64,000 nt of DNA from DATCHW01 sp036508135 (GTDB lineage: Bacteria; Bacteroidota; Ignavibacteria; Tepidaquicellales; Tepidaquicellaceae): the NCBI GenBank assembly GCA_036508135.1, contig DATCHW010000020.1, positions 62,001 to 126,000 of the forward strand. Reading direction: 5' to 3'. Made by a program: the position numbers and the translations under genes. Below are positions 32,125 through 40,088 of this stretch, in pieces (the first letter of the stretch is position 1; every line of letters begins with the position of its first letter). The notes beneath the pieces are model-generated. The model saw only the letters and a list, made by a program, of their open reading frames with translations. It had not been told where the DNA came from and did not search any database.

Positions 32125-32616
32125 TTATCTGTATTTTTTTAAATATTCCAATCTCGGTTCAAGATTTTTTCTGGGAATTAAAAGTTTATCTTTACCGAAT
32201 ACGGCTTCATTCTGGTTTGTGAAAACGAGTTCGAATTCATTACTCATCACAATAGCTTCTTCCGGACATACTTCTTCGCAGAATCCGCAGAATATGCATC
32301 TTACCATATTTATTTCAAATTTTTCAGGATATCTTTCTTTTTCATCAGGTGTTTCTGCTGCCTGAACTTCTATTGCGAGTGCCGGACATACCCGTGAGCA
32401 CAAACCGCAGGCAACACATCTTTCCTTACCGTTTTCTTCCTGCACAAGAACAGGTCTGCCCCTGAAAGAGGCGGGCGTTTCCCACTTTTCTTCGGGATAT
32501 TGACGCGTGAATCTTGGTCTGAACATTTGCTTCAAAGTCAGCATCATACCCTGAACTATCTGGGGTATATATGTTTTTTCAAAAATCGTTAAATCTTTAT
32601 TTTTAACAATCGGCAT
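32125..32616 (-). CDS. nuoI: NADH-quinone oxidoreductase subunit I (NuoI)
   Basis: 163 residues with two ferredoxin-type 4Fe-4S motifs, CVACGLCSRVCPALAIEV and CIFCGFCEEVCPEEAIVM. The N-terminus, IVQGMMLTLKQMFRPRFTRQYPEE, and the spacing are those of NuoI. The subunit carries clusters N6a/N6b in the peripheral arm of complex I and passes electrons toward NuoB and quinone. No other nuo gene is in the window. It sits between two T9SS cargo genes with gaps of 1 and 8 bp. It may be a detached member of the nuo set or a second copy. Confidence 0.9.
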   Translation of the reverse strand: MPIVKNKDLTIFEKTYIPQIVQGMMLTLKQMFRPRFTRQYPEEKWETPASFRGRPVLVQEENGKERCVACGLCSRVCPALAIEVQAAETPDEKERYPEKFEINMVRCIFCGFCEEVCPEEAIVMSNEFELVFTNQNEAVFGKDKLLIPRKNLEPRLEYLKKYR

Positions 32617-32624
32617 TGTTCAGG

Positions 32625-33377
32625 TTATTTTGTTAACATCATTTTTCGAGTGAAAGCAAAATCTTCAGCTTGCAATCTGTAGAAATAAATTCCCGATGAT
32701 AAACCATATTCATTTGCATTCAAATCAAACGAATAAGATCCCTGACCAAGATTCTGATTGTTAATAAGTGTGGCAATCTCCATCCCGAGCATATTATAAA
32801 CTTTAAGTGTTACATTCTGCTTTTTCGGGATTGAAAAATTAATAAGCGTTACCGGATTGAATGGATTAGGATAGTTCTGACTTAATTCAAAATCTTTTAC
32901 GACACTTGAAATCTGCCTTATAGAAGTGTTGTAATTTAACTGAACCCTGAAAGTATCTGTAATATATTGAGCCGGAAGTGTAGTAATAAATGCTTTCATT
33001 ACAATTGTTCCAAGCCCTTGGGTTAATCCAAGGACATCTAAATATAATGTATCTGTTGCACCGGGTGCTAATGTAATCGGGTCTCCGCCAAATGGTGGGC
33101 AAGTATCGATGAACGGTGGATAACAACTTGCACCAACGCATATCTGTGATGTCCAGGTAGGACCCGGTAGGTCGTTAAGAACTCTTATGAATTGAAATGA
33201 TCTTGTAATACCGGAAGTGTTTTTAAATACACCTTTTACTACGACCGGATAAAAATTTGTTGTATCGTGACTGACTATCGCAGGACCTACTCTGTAAAAT
33301 GTGAAATTCTGTGCATTGGCTGTTAAAATAAAAGCAAAAAGTAAAGTAAAAGCTAAAAAAAGATTTTTCATAAACAA
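32625..33377 (-). CDS. T9SS-secreted protein, unknown N-terminal domain
   Basis: 250 residues: a signal peptide (LFLAFTLLFAFILTANA), a beta-rich domain (about 24-150) with FYPVVVKGVFKNTSGITRSFQFIRV and cysteines around CVGASCYPPFIDTCPPFGG, and a T9SS sorting domain (about 160-250; QNYPNPFNPVTLINFSI, GIYFYRL, TRKMMLTK). The first domain resembles an immunoglobulin-like fold with a probable disulphide; no family recognised. The sorting-domain loop is short (PKKQN). Lies 8 bp upstream of nuoI and 14 bp downstream of a TPR gene. Confidence 0.8.
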   Translation of the reverse strand: MFMKNLFLAFTLLFAFILTANAQNFTFYRVGPAIVSHDTTNFYPVVVKGVFKNTSGITRSFQFIRVLNDLPGPTWTSQICVGASCYPPFIDTCPPFGGDPITLAPGATDTLYLDVLGLTQGLGTIVMKAFITTLPAQYITDTFRVQLNYNTSIRQISSVVKDFELSQNYPNPFNPVTLINFSIPKKQNVTLKVYNMLGMEIATLINNQNLGQGSYSFDLNANEYGLSSGIYFYRLQAEDFAFTRKMMLTK

Positions 33378-33391
33378 ATAAATAATTAAAA

Positions 33392-33880
33392 TTAATTTAA
33401 CATTCCCTGTATCCGTTCAAGACATTGCTTTGCAGGTTTATAGTCAGGGACTATATCTAATGCTATTTTGTATTCATCTAAAGCTTCAAACCATAAGCCT
33501 TTTCTTTCAAGTGCAAGCCCGATATTGATGTGAGCATATTCAGGATTATCGCATTTTTTTGCTTTAAGTGCAAGCTCAAACCACGGAATCGATTCATCAT
33601 GCTTTCCCTGTTTCATCATATAAGCACCAATATCGTTATATGGGTTACCGTTTTCAGGGTCCATATCTATCGCATCTTTGCATTCCTCTATTGCTTTTTC
33701 ATATTCTCCGAGATAACTGTAAGCCCAGCCCAAGAATGTATGAGCTTCAATAGTAGGGAATAATGCAAGAGATATTTTATAATTTCTTATGGCATCATCG
33801 TACTTCCCGTCCATCTGAAATTTGTATGCCTTAAAAAAAAACTCTTTCGATTTTTCTATTTTATTTTCTGTTTCTTTCAT
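33392..33880 (-). CDS. TPR-repeat protein
   Basis: 162 residues with about three and a half tetratricopeptide repeats. Examples are AFKAYKFQMDGKYDDAIRNY-like, AHTFLGWAYSYLGEYEKAIE and PYNDIGAYMMKQGKHDESIP, each showing the W/G/Y/A/P pattern. There is no signal peptide, so it is probably cytoplasmic. TPR proteins bind partner proteins; the partner is unknown. It is first in the operon with two T9SS cargos and nuoI. On the minus strand TATATTTG (33912-33919) fits the TAnnTTTG -7 box about 30 bp before its start. Confidence 0.85.
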   Translation of the reverse strand: MKETENKIEKSKEFFFKAYKFQMDGKYDDAIRNYKISLALFPTIEAHTFLGWAYSYLGEYEKAIEECKDAIDMDPENGNPYNDIGAYMMKQGKHDESIPWFELALKAKKCDNPEYAHINIGLALERKGLWFEALDEYKIALDIVPDYKPAKQCLERIQGMLN

Positions 33881-34191
33881 TAATTTTATTTTTCAAGAAA
33901 TAAAACCAATACAAATATATCAAAAGTTTAATTAAATTAATATTACTTATAATTTAAAAATATAAAACAAAATAAAACAAGCGTTTAAAATCCATTATTT
34001 CCTAAAATCTTATGATTCTGTTTAAATGGTATTTTTTTGGACTAACAAGAGTTAAATTCAAAGTTTTTTAAACCGGTAGTGTAAACTGAATCTTCTGAAA
34101 ATTAATAATAATTTTAAGTTTTCACTTTTCTAAAAAATAATAAGATAAATATTTGTTTAGAAATTATTTAAAGAAATATTTATCTTAAAAT
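33881..34191. other. Divergent intergenic region
   Basis: A 311-bp AT-rich gap between the divergent TPR and purine nucleoside phosphorylase genes. It must hold both promoters. The only candidate I can point to is the -7-like TATATTTG on the minus strand at 33912-33919, without a matching -33. Nothing else seen. Confidence 0.35.
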
Positions 34192-34911
34192 ATGGCAGAC
34201 ATTGGGATTATATTAGGCTCCGGATTAAATGGTTTTTCGAAAGAACTGACTCATAAAAATCTTATCTGTGAAGATAGTTCGGGAATACACCACAAGAAAA
34301 TTTATCTTGGTAAGCTTAATGATAAGGAGATAATGGTTTTTGAAGGTCGAAATCATTTCTATGAAAAAGCAGGATATAAAAGAATATTATTTAATGTAGA
34401 ACAGGCAAAAGAATTTGGTATAAAATTACTGCTAATAACCAATGCGGCAGGTGGACTTAATAAAAATTTCCACGTATCCGATTTGATGCTAATTACATCA
34501 CACATTAATTTTCTTAATAAAAGATTTTCTTCCCGCAAAAATTCAGGATTTTATAATAATTATTATATTAATTATCTTGAAAATCTTGCACTCAGAAATA
34601 ACATCATTCTGCATAAAGGAGTATACTGTGCAAGTCCCGGACCTATGTATGAAACGAAAGCAGAAATACATTTCATTAATAAAATCGGAGTAGATGCCGT
34701 GGGGATGTCTACAGTACCTGAAATAATTTACGCAAAAAAATTTGGTATTGAAACTATTGCGGTTTCCTGCATTACAAATTTACTTTCAAAAGATAAAATC
34801 TACTCGACAAATCATGAAGAAGTTCTCGAGGCAGGAAAAAAATCCTACAATACTTTTTCAAAACTTGTAAAACTGATTGTTTCCTCTTACCCATTTAATG
34901 ATCACTTATGA
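34192..34911 (+). CDS. Purine nucleoside phosphorylase
   Basis: 239 residues. It has the low-molecular-mass (trimeric) PNP signatures: LGSGLNGF at the N-terminus, EGRNHFYEKAGY, TNAAGGLN, ASPGPMYETKAEI and VDAVGMSTVPEIIYAKKFG, followed by SCITNL. It cleaves purine nucleosides with phosphate to free base and ribose-1-phosphate in salvage. The phosphate-binding serine/arginine loop and the Glu and Asn of the purine site are in the expected order. It is shorter than typical trimeric PNPs (about 270-290), with the shortfall near the N-terminus. Its stop overlaps the tatD start by 4 bp, which implies translational coupling. Confidence 0.9.
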   Translation: MADIGIILGSGLNGFSKELTHKNLICEDSSGIHHKKIYLGKLNDKEIMVFEGRNHFYEKAGYKRILFNVEQAKEFGIKLLLITNAAGGLNKNFHVSDLMLITSHINFLNKRFSSRKNSGFYNNYYINYLENLALRNNIILHKGVYCASPGPMYETKAEIHFINKIGVDAVGMSTVPEIIYAKKFGIETIAVSCITNLLSKDKIYSTNHEEVLEAGKKSYNTFSKLVKLIVSSYPFNDHL

Positions 34912-35678
34912 TTATTGACACCCACGCACATCTTTACTATGAAAATCTTATAGGTGATATAGATAACATTCTTCAGAGAGCTTTTGAATCAGGAGTTACT
35001 AAAATAATCGTTCCCGCTGTTGATCTCAGAACCTCAGAAACAATTTTAAAACTTGCAGATAGTTATGAAATGATTTATGCGGCTGTAGGATTCCATCCCT
35101 GCGATGTGAAGGATAAGAATTTAATGGACTTGAAATACCTTGAGGATTTTATCCATCAAGATAAAACTGTTGCAATAGGGGAAATAGGTCTGGATTATTT
35201 CTGGGATAAATCATATAACGAACACCAGAAAAATTTTTTCTATGCACAGATCGAGCTCGCCGCAGATAACGGTCTTCCAGTGATTATTCATACGCGTGAT
35301 TCTATAAAAGATGCGATATTATTTTTAAAAGATATGAAACTAAGTAATCTTAGCGGTCAGTTCCATTGCTTCAGCGGAGATGAAGATGATTTAAAAGAAG
35401 TTCTTGAGTTTGAAAATTTTTATGTCTCGTTTTGCGGAAATGTAACTTACAAAAAGTTTTCAGCACTTGACATAGTTAAACAATCTCCATCCGGAAAACT
35501 TTTAGCTGAAACCGATTCACCGTTTCTTACACCGGAACCTTACAGGGGAAGACAGAATGAACCCTCTAAAGTGATATACAGCATAAAGAAAATATCGGAG
35601 GTTAAGCAAATAGAAATTGAAATCTTAAAAACGGAAATGTACAAAAATACAAAGTCCCTTTTCAAAAAGATTAATTGA
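34908..35678 (+). CDS. tatD: TatD family metal-dependent hydrolase/DNase
   Basis: 256 residues forming a TIM barrel with the metal-site motifs in order: DTHAHL (residues 4-9), GEIGLDYFW, IHTRDS, FHCFSG and AETDSPFL. TatD-type enzymes are Mg2+-dependent 3'-5' exonucleases/deoxyribonucleases acting in DNA repair, and some paralogues hydrolyse D-aminoacyl-tRNA. Length is normal. The start overlaps the PNP stop in ATGA. Confidence 0.92.
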   Translation: MIIDTHAHLYYENLIGDIDNILQRAFESGVTKIIVPAVDLRTSETILKLADSYEMIYAAVGFHPCDVKDKNLMDLKYLEDFIHQDKTVAIGEIGLDYFWDKSYNEHQKNFFYAQIELAADNGLPVIIHTRDSIKDAILFLKDMKLSNLSGQFHCFSGDEDDLKEVLEFENFYVSFCGNVTYKKFSALDIVKQSPSGKLLAETDSPFLTPEPYRGRQNEPSKVIYSIKKISEVKQIEIEILKTEMYKNTKSLFKKIN

Positions 35679-35728
35679 TTTTATTTACATAAATTACTAA
35701 ATTTATTTATAATTAACTTTTACTTCAT

Positions 35729-36517
35729 TTGGTCATAGGTATTATTTCAGGAATTATACTCGGGTATCTATTGTCAATGCCGCCGATGGGTCCCACAAAC
35801 TTTGCTATTATTGCCAAAGGTTTCAAGAACGATATCAAAGCTGGTATTTCTATTGGTGCGGGTGCGGGGTTTACAGATTTATTTTACATCCTTATAGCTT
35901 TTGGTGGCGTGTCAGCTATCTATGCAATCTTCCCGGAAACATTCAAAAATTTTCTTATTGATAAAGAATTATATTTTAAACTTGGAATCACTGTACTCGG
36001 GTGTTTTGCAGTAATTTTTTACGGATTTAAACTTATGAAAACAAAAATCCTGCAAGATGACGAGAAAAATTTGATGGGAAATGAAAATATAGAGAATATC
36101 GAAGTACAAGCAGATGAAACTCTTGAAAAAACTGAAAATGAGATTGCAAAAATAATTAAAAAGAAACCTGTTATCAAAAATGACAGCAGCATAACCGGAA
36201 GTTTTCTTACAGGAGTTTTACTATGTCTTTCATCTGTCACCTTACCCGCATCCTGGGTTGGAGTTGTAAGCTTTCTCAAGAGTTATGGGATAATAGATTC
36301 AAGCTTTTGGTCCGGTTTCGGTCTTGCAACAGGTGTTTTTATCGGAACTACTGCCTGGTTTTATACTTTAGTAAAATTCATTTCTAAAAACTCTCATAAA
36401 ATAAAACCCGGCACTTTAAACAAAATAAATATTTCGGTCGGTATAATTCTATTTGTTCTCGGTTTATTCCTGTTCATTTCTGCAATTAAATTTGCATTCG
36501 ATATCATCAATACTTAA
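35729..36517 (+). CDS. LysE/RhtB-like membrane exporter
   Basis: 262 residues with six hydrophobic segments in two sets of three. The N-terminus, ISGIILGYLLSMPPMGPTNFAIIAKGF, is the LysE-type opening helix with its MPPGP-like turn, followed by a glycine-rich helix (GISIGAGAGFTDLFYILIAF). A charged cytoplasmic linker of about 45 residues (about 105-150) separates the halves, longer than in most amino-acid exporters. It probably exports a small metabolite such as an amino acid; the substrate is unknown. The start is TTG at 35729 (MVIGIISG). Confidence 0.75.
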   Translation: MVIGIISGIILGYLLSMPPMGPTNFAIIAKGFKNDIKAGISIGAGAGFTDLFYILIAFGGVSAIYAIFPETFKNFLIDKELYFKLGITVLGCFAVIFYGFKLMKTKILQDDEKNLMGNENIENIEVQADETLEKTENEIAKIIKKKPVIKNDSSITGSFLTGVLLCLSSVTLPASWVGVVSFLKSYGIIDSSFWSGFGLATGVFIGTTAWFYTLVKFISKNSHKIKPGTLNKINISVGIILFVLGLFLFISAIKFAFDIINT

Positions 36518-36557
36518 ATCATTTACATAAAGGTAAAAATCAATTAATTTTCTGTAT

Positions 36558-38039
36558 ATGGAGTCAAATTCTGACATACGGCAAAATGAATTAAACAAAC
36601 ACACTTGTTTATATTGTCAATCTTACATAAAAAAAAAGGAAGATATTATATTCTGTCCGGAATGCAACTCACCTCATCACATAGAATGCTGGTATGAAAA
36701 TGCAGGATGTGCTCAATACGGATGCAAGTGCAGAATATCCCGTGAACAATTTGTGAACAATTCTCAGGAATCAATTTCGGAAATACTTATCAATGCCGAA
36801 TACCTGAAAAATATTAATAAATATATCGAGGCGATTAACGAATGTAACCGGGTATTAAAAGCCGACAATAAGAATAACCAAGCCAAGATGCTTTACAATG
36901 AATCCGTTAAATTGGTCAATGCAAAAACAAAATTGATTGAACAGGGAGATGATGCTTTCGGGGAAGAAAAATTAAATGAAGCGGAAATATTTTATAACAA
37001 AGCATTGAAGTTTGCAGATGATGTGGAGGCTAATCTTCTGAATGCTAAAATCGAAATCATAAAAAACCAGCTTCCGAAGATAAAAAGAAAAAAGGTATTA
37101 AATAAAATTCTTATTACATTTATCACTTTGCTCATTTTATCTTCTCTCGGATTTCTTTTCTATTATTATTATTTCCTGAAAGAGGAAAGGGAACTTAGTG
37201 AAATATCAAAAAATGACAATTCAGGGGATATACAATTATTGGAACAGCAGATATCAAAATATGAAAAATTTCTTGTAAAATTTAAAAACACTAAATATAC
37301 CGATAATGTCAAAAATAAAATAAGTCTGATATCAGCGGTGATAGTTACTGAAATTTATAAAGATGATTGGCGGCAAGCACAGGAATATTTATCAAAAATC
37401 GAAGAAAAAGAAACAAGAAACGATTTATATAAAAAAATTTATGGTATTGCATTTGACGAATATAAAAAACTGATAATCAACGCAAAACAATTTAACAAAT
37501 TATTAAAATTTGATGAATCGAAATCAGAACTCGAGAAAGCATATTATATTACCGATAGATTTTTAGAATCCGACCTTTCTAAAGAACGAATTAAAATTAA
37601 TGCTAATCTCCTTTTACTCGAGAGAAAAAGAAAAGCTGCTCCGGAAGTGAGCAGTATTGTGAAAAAGATTAATGATATTTCGCTTCAGCTAAAGAACTAT
37701 CAAATAACTGATGACAATAATATAACGGAAATAGAAGGACAGATAATGGATAAAGATAGAAATCCACCTATTTTAATAGTAAAAAAACTTGGTACTAAAA
37801 AACAAGTTGCAATATCCGGTGATGTTTTTTATTACAATGTTGGTGAATTTATTACAATTACCTGCAAAAGAGTAGGAATAGTCTCTTATGGCGATGAAGA
37901 TATTGTTGAATATGCCACATATTCAAAAGGAATTGTTAATTTCGATAAAACAGAAAAAGAATCTCTTTTTATAGAATTGAATAACCTCAAATCAAGAAAG
38001 CAAAAGTTAGATAGTCTGCTAAATCTGACATTAATGTGA
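36558..38039 (+). CDS. Prokaryotic RING-finger/TPR single-pass membrane protein
   Basis: 493 residues. The N-terminus is a treble-clef zinc finger (C17xxC20, C33xxC36, H41xxC44, then C51/C56/C58) resembling the prokaryotic RING family (Prok-RING_1). A TPR-like helical pair follows (about 75-170), one membrane helix (about 183-206, KILITFITLLILSSLGFLFYYYYF), a long coiled-coil/helical region (about 210-400) and a small beta domain (about 395-450). No signal peptide, so the zinc finger and TPRs are cytoplasmic and the C-terminal half periplasmic. The architecture suggests a membrane adaptor or signalling scaffold. Whether the finger binds ubiquitin-like partners or only structures the N-terminus cannot be told. 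Confidence 0.72.
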   Translation: MESNSDIRQNELNKHTCLYCQSYIKKKEDIIFCPECNSPHHIECWYENAGCAQYGCKCRISREQFVNNSQESISEILINAEYLKNINKYIEAINECNRVLKADNKNNQAKMLYNESVKLVNAKTKLIEQGDDAFGEEKLNEAEIFYNKALKFADDVEANLLNAKIEIIKNQLPKIKRKKVLNKILITFITLLILSSLGFLFYYYYFLKEERELSEISKNDNSGDIQLLEQQISKYEKFLVKFKNTKYTDNVKNKISLISAVIVTEIYKDDWRQAQEYLSKIEEKETRNDLYKKIYGIAFDEYKKLIINAKQFNKLLKFDESKSELEKAYYITDRFLESDLSKERIKINANLLLLERKRKAAPEVSSIVKKINDISLQLKNYQITDDNNITEIEGQIMDKDRNPPILIVKKLGTKKQVAISGDVFYYNVGEFITITCKRVGIVSYGDEDIVEYATYSKGIVNFDKTEKESLFIELNNLKSRKQKLDSLLNLTLM

Positions 38040-38311
38040 CTCTGAACGCTTTATATTCAATTACAAATAAATTCTAAACTATTGAATAGTTGACCTTTTA
38101 TCCCGAATGTATTCACGAATACCAACCAATACGGGAGATTTTTGTATATTTGCCCGATATGAAAATAATATCTTCTTTTTTGATACCTAAAAAGATGAAT
38201 TTATCTCGAATAATTCATACTTTATAGGTGTAAGAAAATTAAAAATATCTTCTAAAATATGTTGATTAATTGCTATTTTTTTTATAAATTAATTGTTCTA
38301 TGAAGGTTTTA

Positions 38312-38394
38312 GGGTAGGTAGCGAAGTGGTTAAACGCATCAGACTGTAAATCTGACGACTAATGTCTTCGGAGGTTCGAATCCTTCCCTACCCA
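38312..38394 (+). tRNA. tRNA-Tyr (GTA)
   Basis: 83 nt, class II with a long variable arm. The acceptor stem GGGTAGG pairs with CCTACCC, with discriminator A38394. The anticodon GTA is at 38346-38348 in the stem-loop CAGACTGTAAATCTG. T-arm GGTTCGAATCC. The CCA end is not encoded, so it must be added after transcription. Confidence 0.96.
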
Positions 38395-38398
38395 CTAT

Positions 38399-38471
38399 GC
38401 GGGAGTAACTCAGTTGGTAGAGTCACAGCCTTCCAAGCTGTTGGTCGCGGGTTCGAGTCCCGTCTCCCGCT
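38399..38471 (+). tRNA. tRNA-Gly (TCC)
   Basis: 73 nt, 4 nt after tRNA-Tyr. The acceptor GCGGGAG pairs with CTCCCGC, discriminator T. The anticodon arm CAGCCTTCCAAGCTG gives anticodon TCC. T-arm CGGGTTCGAGTCCCG. No CCA encoded. This is the intact copy; most of it, from GTAACT to the 3' end, is duplicated 313 bp downstream behind a GIY-YIG ORF. Confidence 0.96.
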
Positions 38472-38472
38472 C
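38405..38472 (+). repeat. Direct repeat, tRNA-side copy flanking the GIY-YIG cassette
   Basis: From GTAACT in the D-arm to the last base after the tRNA-Gly gene. The final 32 bp (38441-38472) are identical to 38756-38787. The D-arm part matches the distal copy except for small indels. The anticodon arm differs completely. Confidence 0.85.
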
Positions 38473-38498
38473 AGGATCTAAGATATTTTGTTTATATC

Positions 38499-38729
38499 TT
38501 GAAGAGTGAAAAAGTTGATCGATTTTATATCGGTTCAACAAAAGATATTGATAAAAGAATTTATGAACATAATAGTTCGAGAGCGAGATGGACAAAAAGA
38601 TATCAACCATGGTCTTTGGTATACAAAGAAGAATTCGAAATAAGAGGAGAAGCTGTGAAAAGAGAAAGAGAATTGAAAAAAATGAAATCAATTAATAGAT
38701 TTATAAGTTCTTTATCAGTAACTAGTTGA
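38499..38729 (+). CDS. Small GIY-YIG nuclease-domain protein
   Basis: The first standard start (TTG, 38499) gives 76 residues: LKSEKVDRFYIGSTKDIDKR, EHNSSRARWTKRYQPWSLVY, EAVKRERELKKMK. This is a GIY-YIG fold with the YIG strand, the Arg of the catalytic helix and the late Glu (RGEAVKRE). The matching GIY strand, YFVYIL, lies upstream at 38484-38501 in the same frame. That frame has no ATG, GTG or TTG before it back to a stop at 38418 inside tRNA-Gly. The protein is therefore either started at a non-standard codon or 5'-truncated. The stop at 38727-38729 falls inside the tRNA-like relic, so the last residues are encoded by D-arm-like sequence. Related small GIY-YIG proteins act as structure- or site-specific endonucleases. 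Confidence 0.72.
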   Translation: MKSEKVDRFYIGSTKDIDKRIYEHNSSRARWTKRYQPWSLVYKEEFEIRGEAVKRERELKKMKSINRFISSLSVTS

Positions 38730-38787
38730 AGTAGAGTCATCCCGACTTGTCGGGATTGGTCGCGGGTTCGAGTCCCGTCTCCCGCTC
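38718..38787 (+). repeat. tRNA-Gly-like relic with anticodon arm replaced by a palindrome
   Basis: GTAACT-AGTTG-AA-GTAGAGTCA matches the tRNA-Gly D-arm with small indels. TTGGTCG to CCCGCTC (38756-38787) is identical to the tRNA 3' part over 32 bp. Between them the 15-nt anticodon arm is replaced by the 16-nt hairpin at 38740-38755. The 5' acceptor strand is missing, so it cannot fold as a normal tRNA. Confidence 0.85.
38739..38756. repeat. Palindrome in place of the anticodon arm
   Basis: ATCCCGACTTGTCGGGAT has an 8-bp perfect stem around TT. This motif resembles dispersed palindromic repeats known from Bacteroidota genomes. Confidence 0.8.
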
Positions 38788-38829
38788 GGACTTTGATGGA
38801 ATTTGTTCTTAAATTAATAATGTTTCCTT

Positions 38830-38902
<73 letters not shown>

Positions 38903-39048
38903 CAAATTAAAGTTAGTTTTCATTAAGTTTTTTTGTTAATTATTAAAAGCTCATCGGAAAATTCAGTTGTAATCTTAATAAATTTTTTGTTGAAACAATT
39001 CCGGTTTCAGAATCTGAAAATTCAGGGAGATTTTTATTATCTATAATA

Positions 39049-39056
39049 TAATTTTG
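39049..39056 (+). promoter_or_regulatory. Candidate -7 box before tRNA-Trp/secE operon
   Basis: TAATTTTG fits TAnnTTTG and ends 6 bp before the first base of tRNA-Trp, the right distance for a start site at the mature 5' end. No TTTG is found 19 bp upstream, so the match is partial. Confidence 0.4.
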
Positions 39057-39062
39057 ATTTTT

Positions 39063-39135
39063 ACGGGAGTGGCTCAATTGGTAGAGTAGCGGTCTCCAAA
39101 ACCGTCGGTTGGGGGTTCGAGTCCCTCCTCCCGTG
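39063..39135 (+). tRNA. tRNA-Trp (CCA)
   Basis: 73 nt. The acceptor ACGGGAG pairs with CTCCCGT, discriminator G. The anticodon loop CTCCAAA gives anticodon CCA. T-arm GGGGGTTCGAGTCCCTC. No 3' CCA encoded. It lies 39 bp before secE, the usual tRNA-Trp-secE-nusG order. Confidence 0.96.
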
Positions 39136-39174
39136 CAATACGTAACTTGTTAATAAATATTTTTGTTATCTAAT

Positions 39175-39363
39175 ATGAAGAATAAAATTATAAAATATTT
39201 TCAGGATGTAGTCGGAGAAATGAAAAAAGTTACCTGGCCCAAAAAACAGGAACTTAAAGATTTCACTATGGTTACTATAATCACAATGATTGTTTTTGCT
39301 GCTTTTGTATGGTTAATTGATCAAGGCATCAGCATAATTTTAAAAGCGATAATCGTAAGGTAA
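39175..39363 (+). CDS. secE: Preprotein translocase subunit SecE
   Basis: 62 residues from the ATG at 39175; an in-frame TTG 12 bp upstream is less likely. This is the single-helix form of SecE: an amphipathic N-terminal helix with the conserved GEMKKVTWPKKQEL segment, then one membrane helix (about 34-54). It stabilises SecY in the translocon. It sits in the classic position between tRNA-Trp and nusG, 9 bp before the latter. Confidence 0.94.
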   Translation: MKNKIIKYFQDVVGEMKKVTWPKKQELKDFTMVTIITMIVFAAFVWLIDQGISIILKAIIVR

Positions 39364-39372
39364 TTTATTATA

Positions 39373-40059
39373 ATGGACGAAGTAGAAAAAATATTAGAAA
39401 CCGAAAATACGGAAGAAAATACGGAAGAACAGAAAGATATTGTTGCGAACGATATATCTGAAGAGAAGCCTAAGGAAGAAACAAGCCAAATTCAGATTGA
39501 TGAAACCGGTGAATTAAAATGGTTTGCAGTTAGAATCATTTCGGGTCATGAGAACAAAGTAAAATTGTATCTTGACTCACAGATTAAAATCGAAAATTTC
39601 GGAGATAAAATCAGAAATGTATTAATACCGCTCGAAAAAGTTTTTGAGGTTAAAAACGGCAAGAAAAAAGTAAAATATAAAAACTTTCTTCCCGGATATA
39701 TTCTAGTCGAAGCAAATCTGGATGACCAGGTGAGAAGTTTTATTTCACGGGCTCCGTCAATTCTTAATATGGTCGGATCAAAAAGCATTAAAGGAAAAAG
39801 ACTCGATCCTATTCCTTTAAGAGAATCCGAACTGAAAAGGCTTAAGGCAGTATTAGATGAGGACGCTGAAGGCGAAAAAATCGACTTCCAGTTATCTGTT
39901 GGTGATCCCGTTAAAGTTATAAGCGGACCATTCAATAACTTCAGTGGAAATGTGTTTGAAATTAACACTGAAAAAATGAAGGTAAAAGTTATGGTAAGCA
40001 TATTCGGCCGTAAAACGCCGATTGAACTTGAATTTACGCAAGTAGAAAAAGAAAAATAA
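39373..40059 (+). CDS. nusG: Transcription termination/antitermination factor NusG
   Basis: 228 residues. An acidic, Glu-rich N-terminal extension of about 50 residues precedes the NGN domain (about 53-165; KWFAVRIISGHENKVKLYL, LPGYILVEANL, VGSKSIKG). A KOW domain closes the protein (about 175-228; VGDPVKVISGPFNNFSGNV). NusG binds RNA polymerase at the beta-prime clamp, suppresses backtracking and couples to Rho or ribosomal protein S10. The extension is longer than in E. coli NusG (181 residues). Confidence 0.96.
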   Translation: MDEVEKILETENTEENTEEQKDIVANDISEEKPKEETSQIQIDETGELKWFAVRIISGHENKVKLYLDSQIKIENFGDKIRNVLIPLEKVFEVKNGKKKVKYKNFLPGYILVEANLDDQVRSFISRAPSILNMVGSKSIKGKRLDPIPLRESELKRLKAVLDEDAEGEKIDFQLSVGDPVKVISGPFNNFSGNVFEINTEKMKVKVMVSIFGRKTPIELEFTQVEKEK

Positions 40060-40088
40060 TTTTCAGAAACACATAATATATTTTTTAT

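Noticed and set aside
38718..38788. A second tRNA-Gly gene
   Set aside because: The 3' part matches the intact tRNA, but the 5' acceptor strand does not pair and the anticodon arm is a 2-nt-loop palindrome, so it cannot be a working tRNA.
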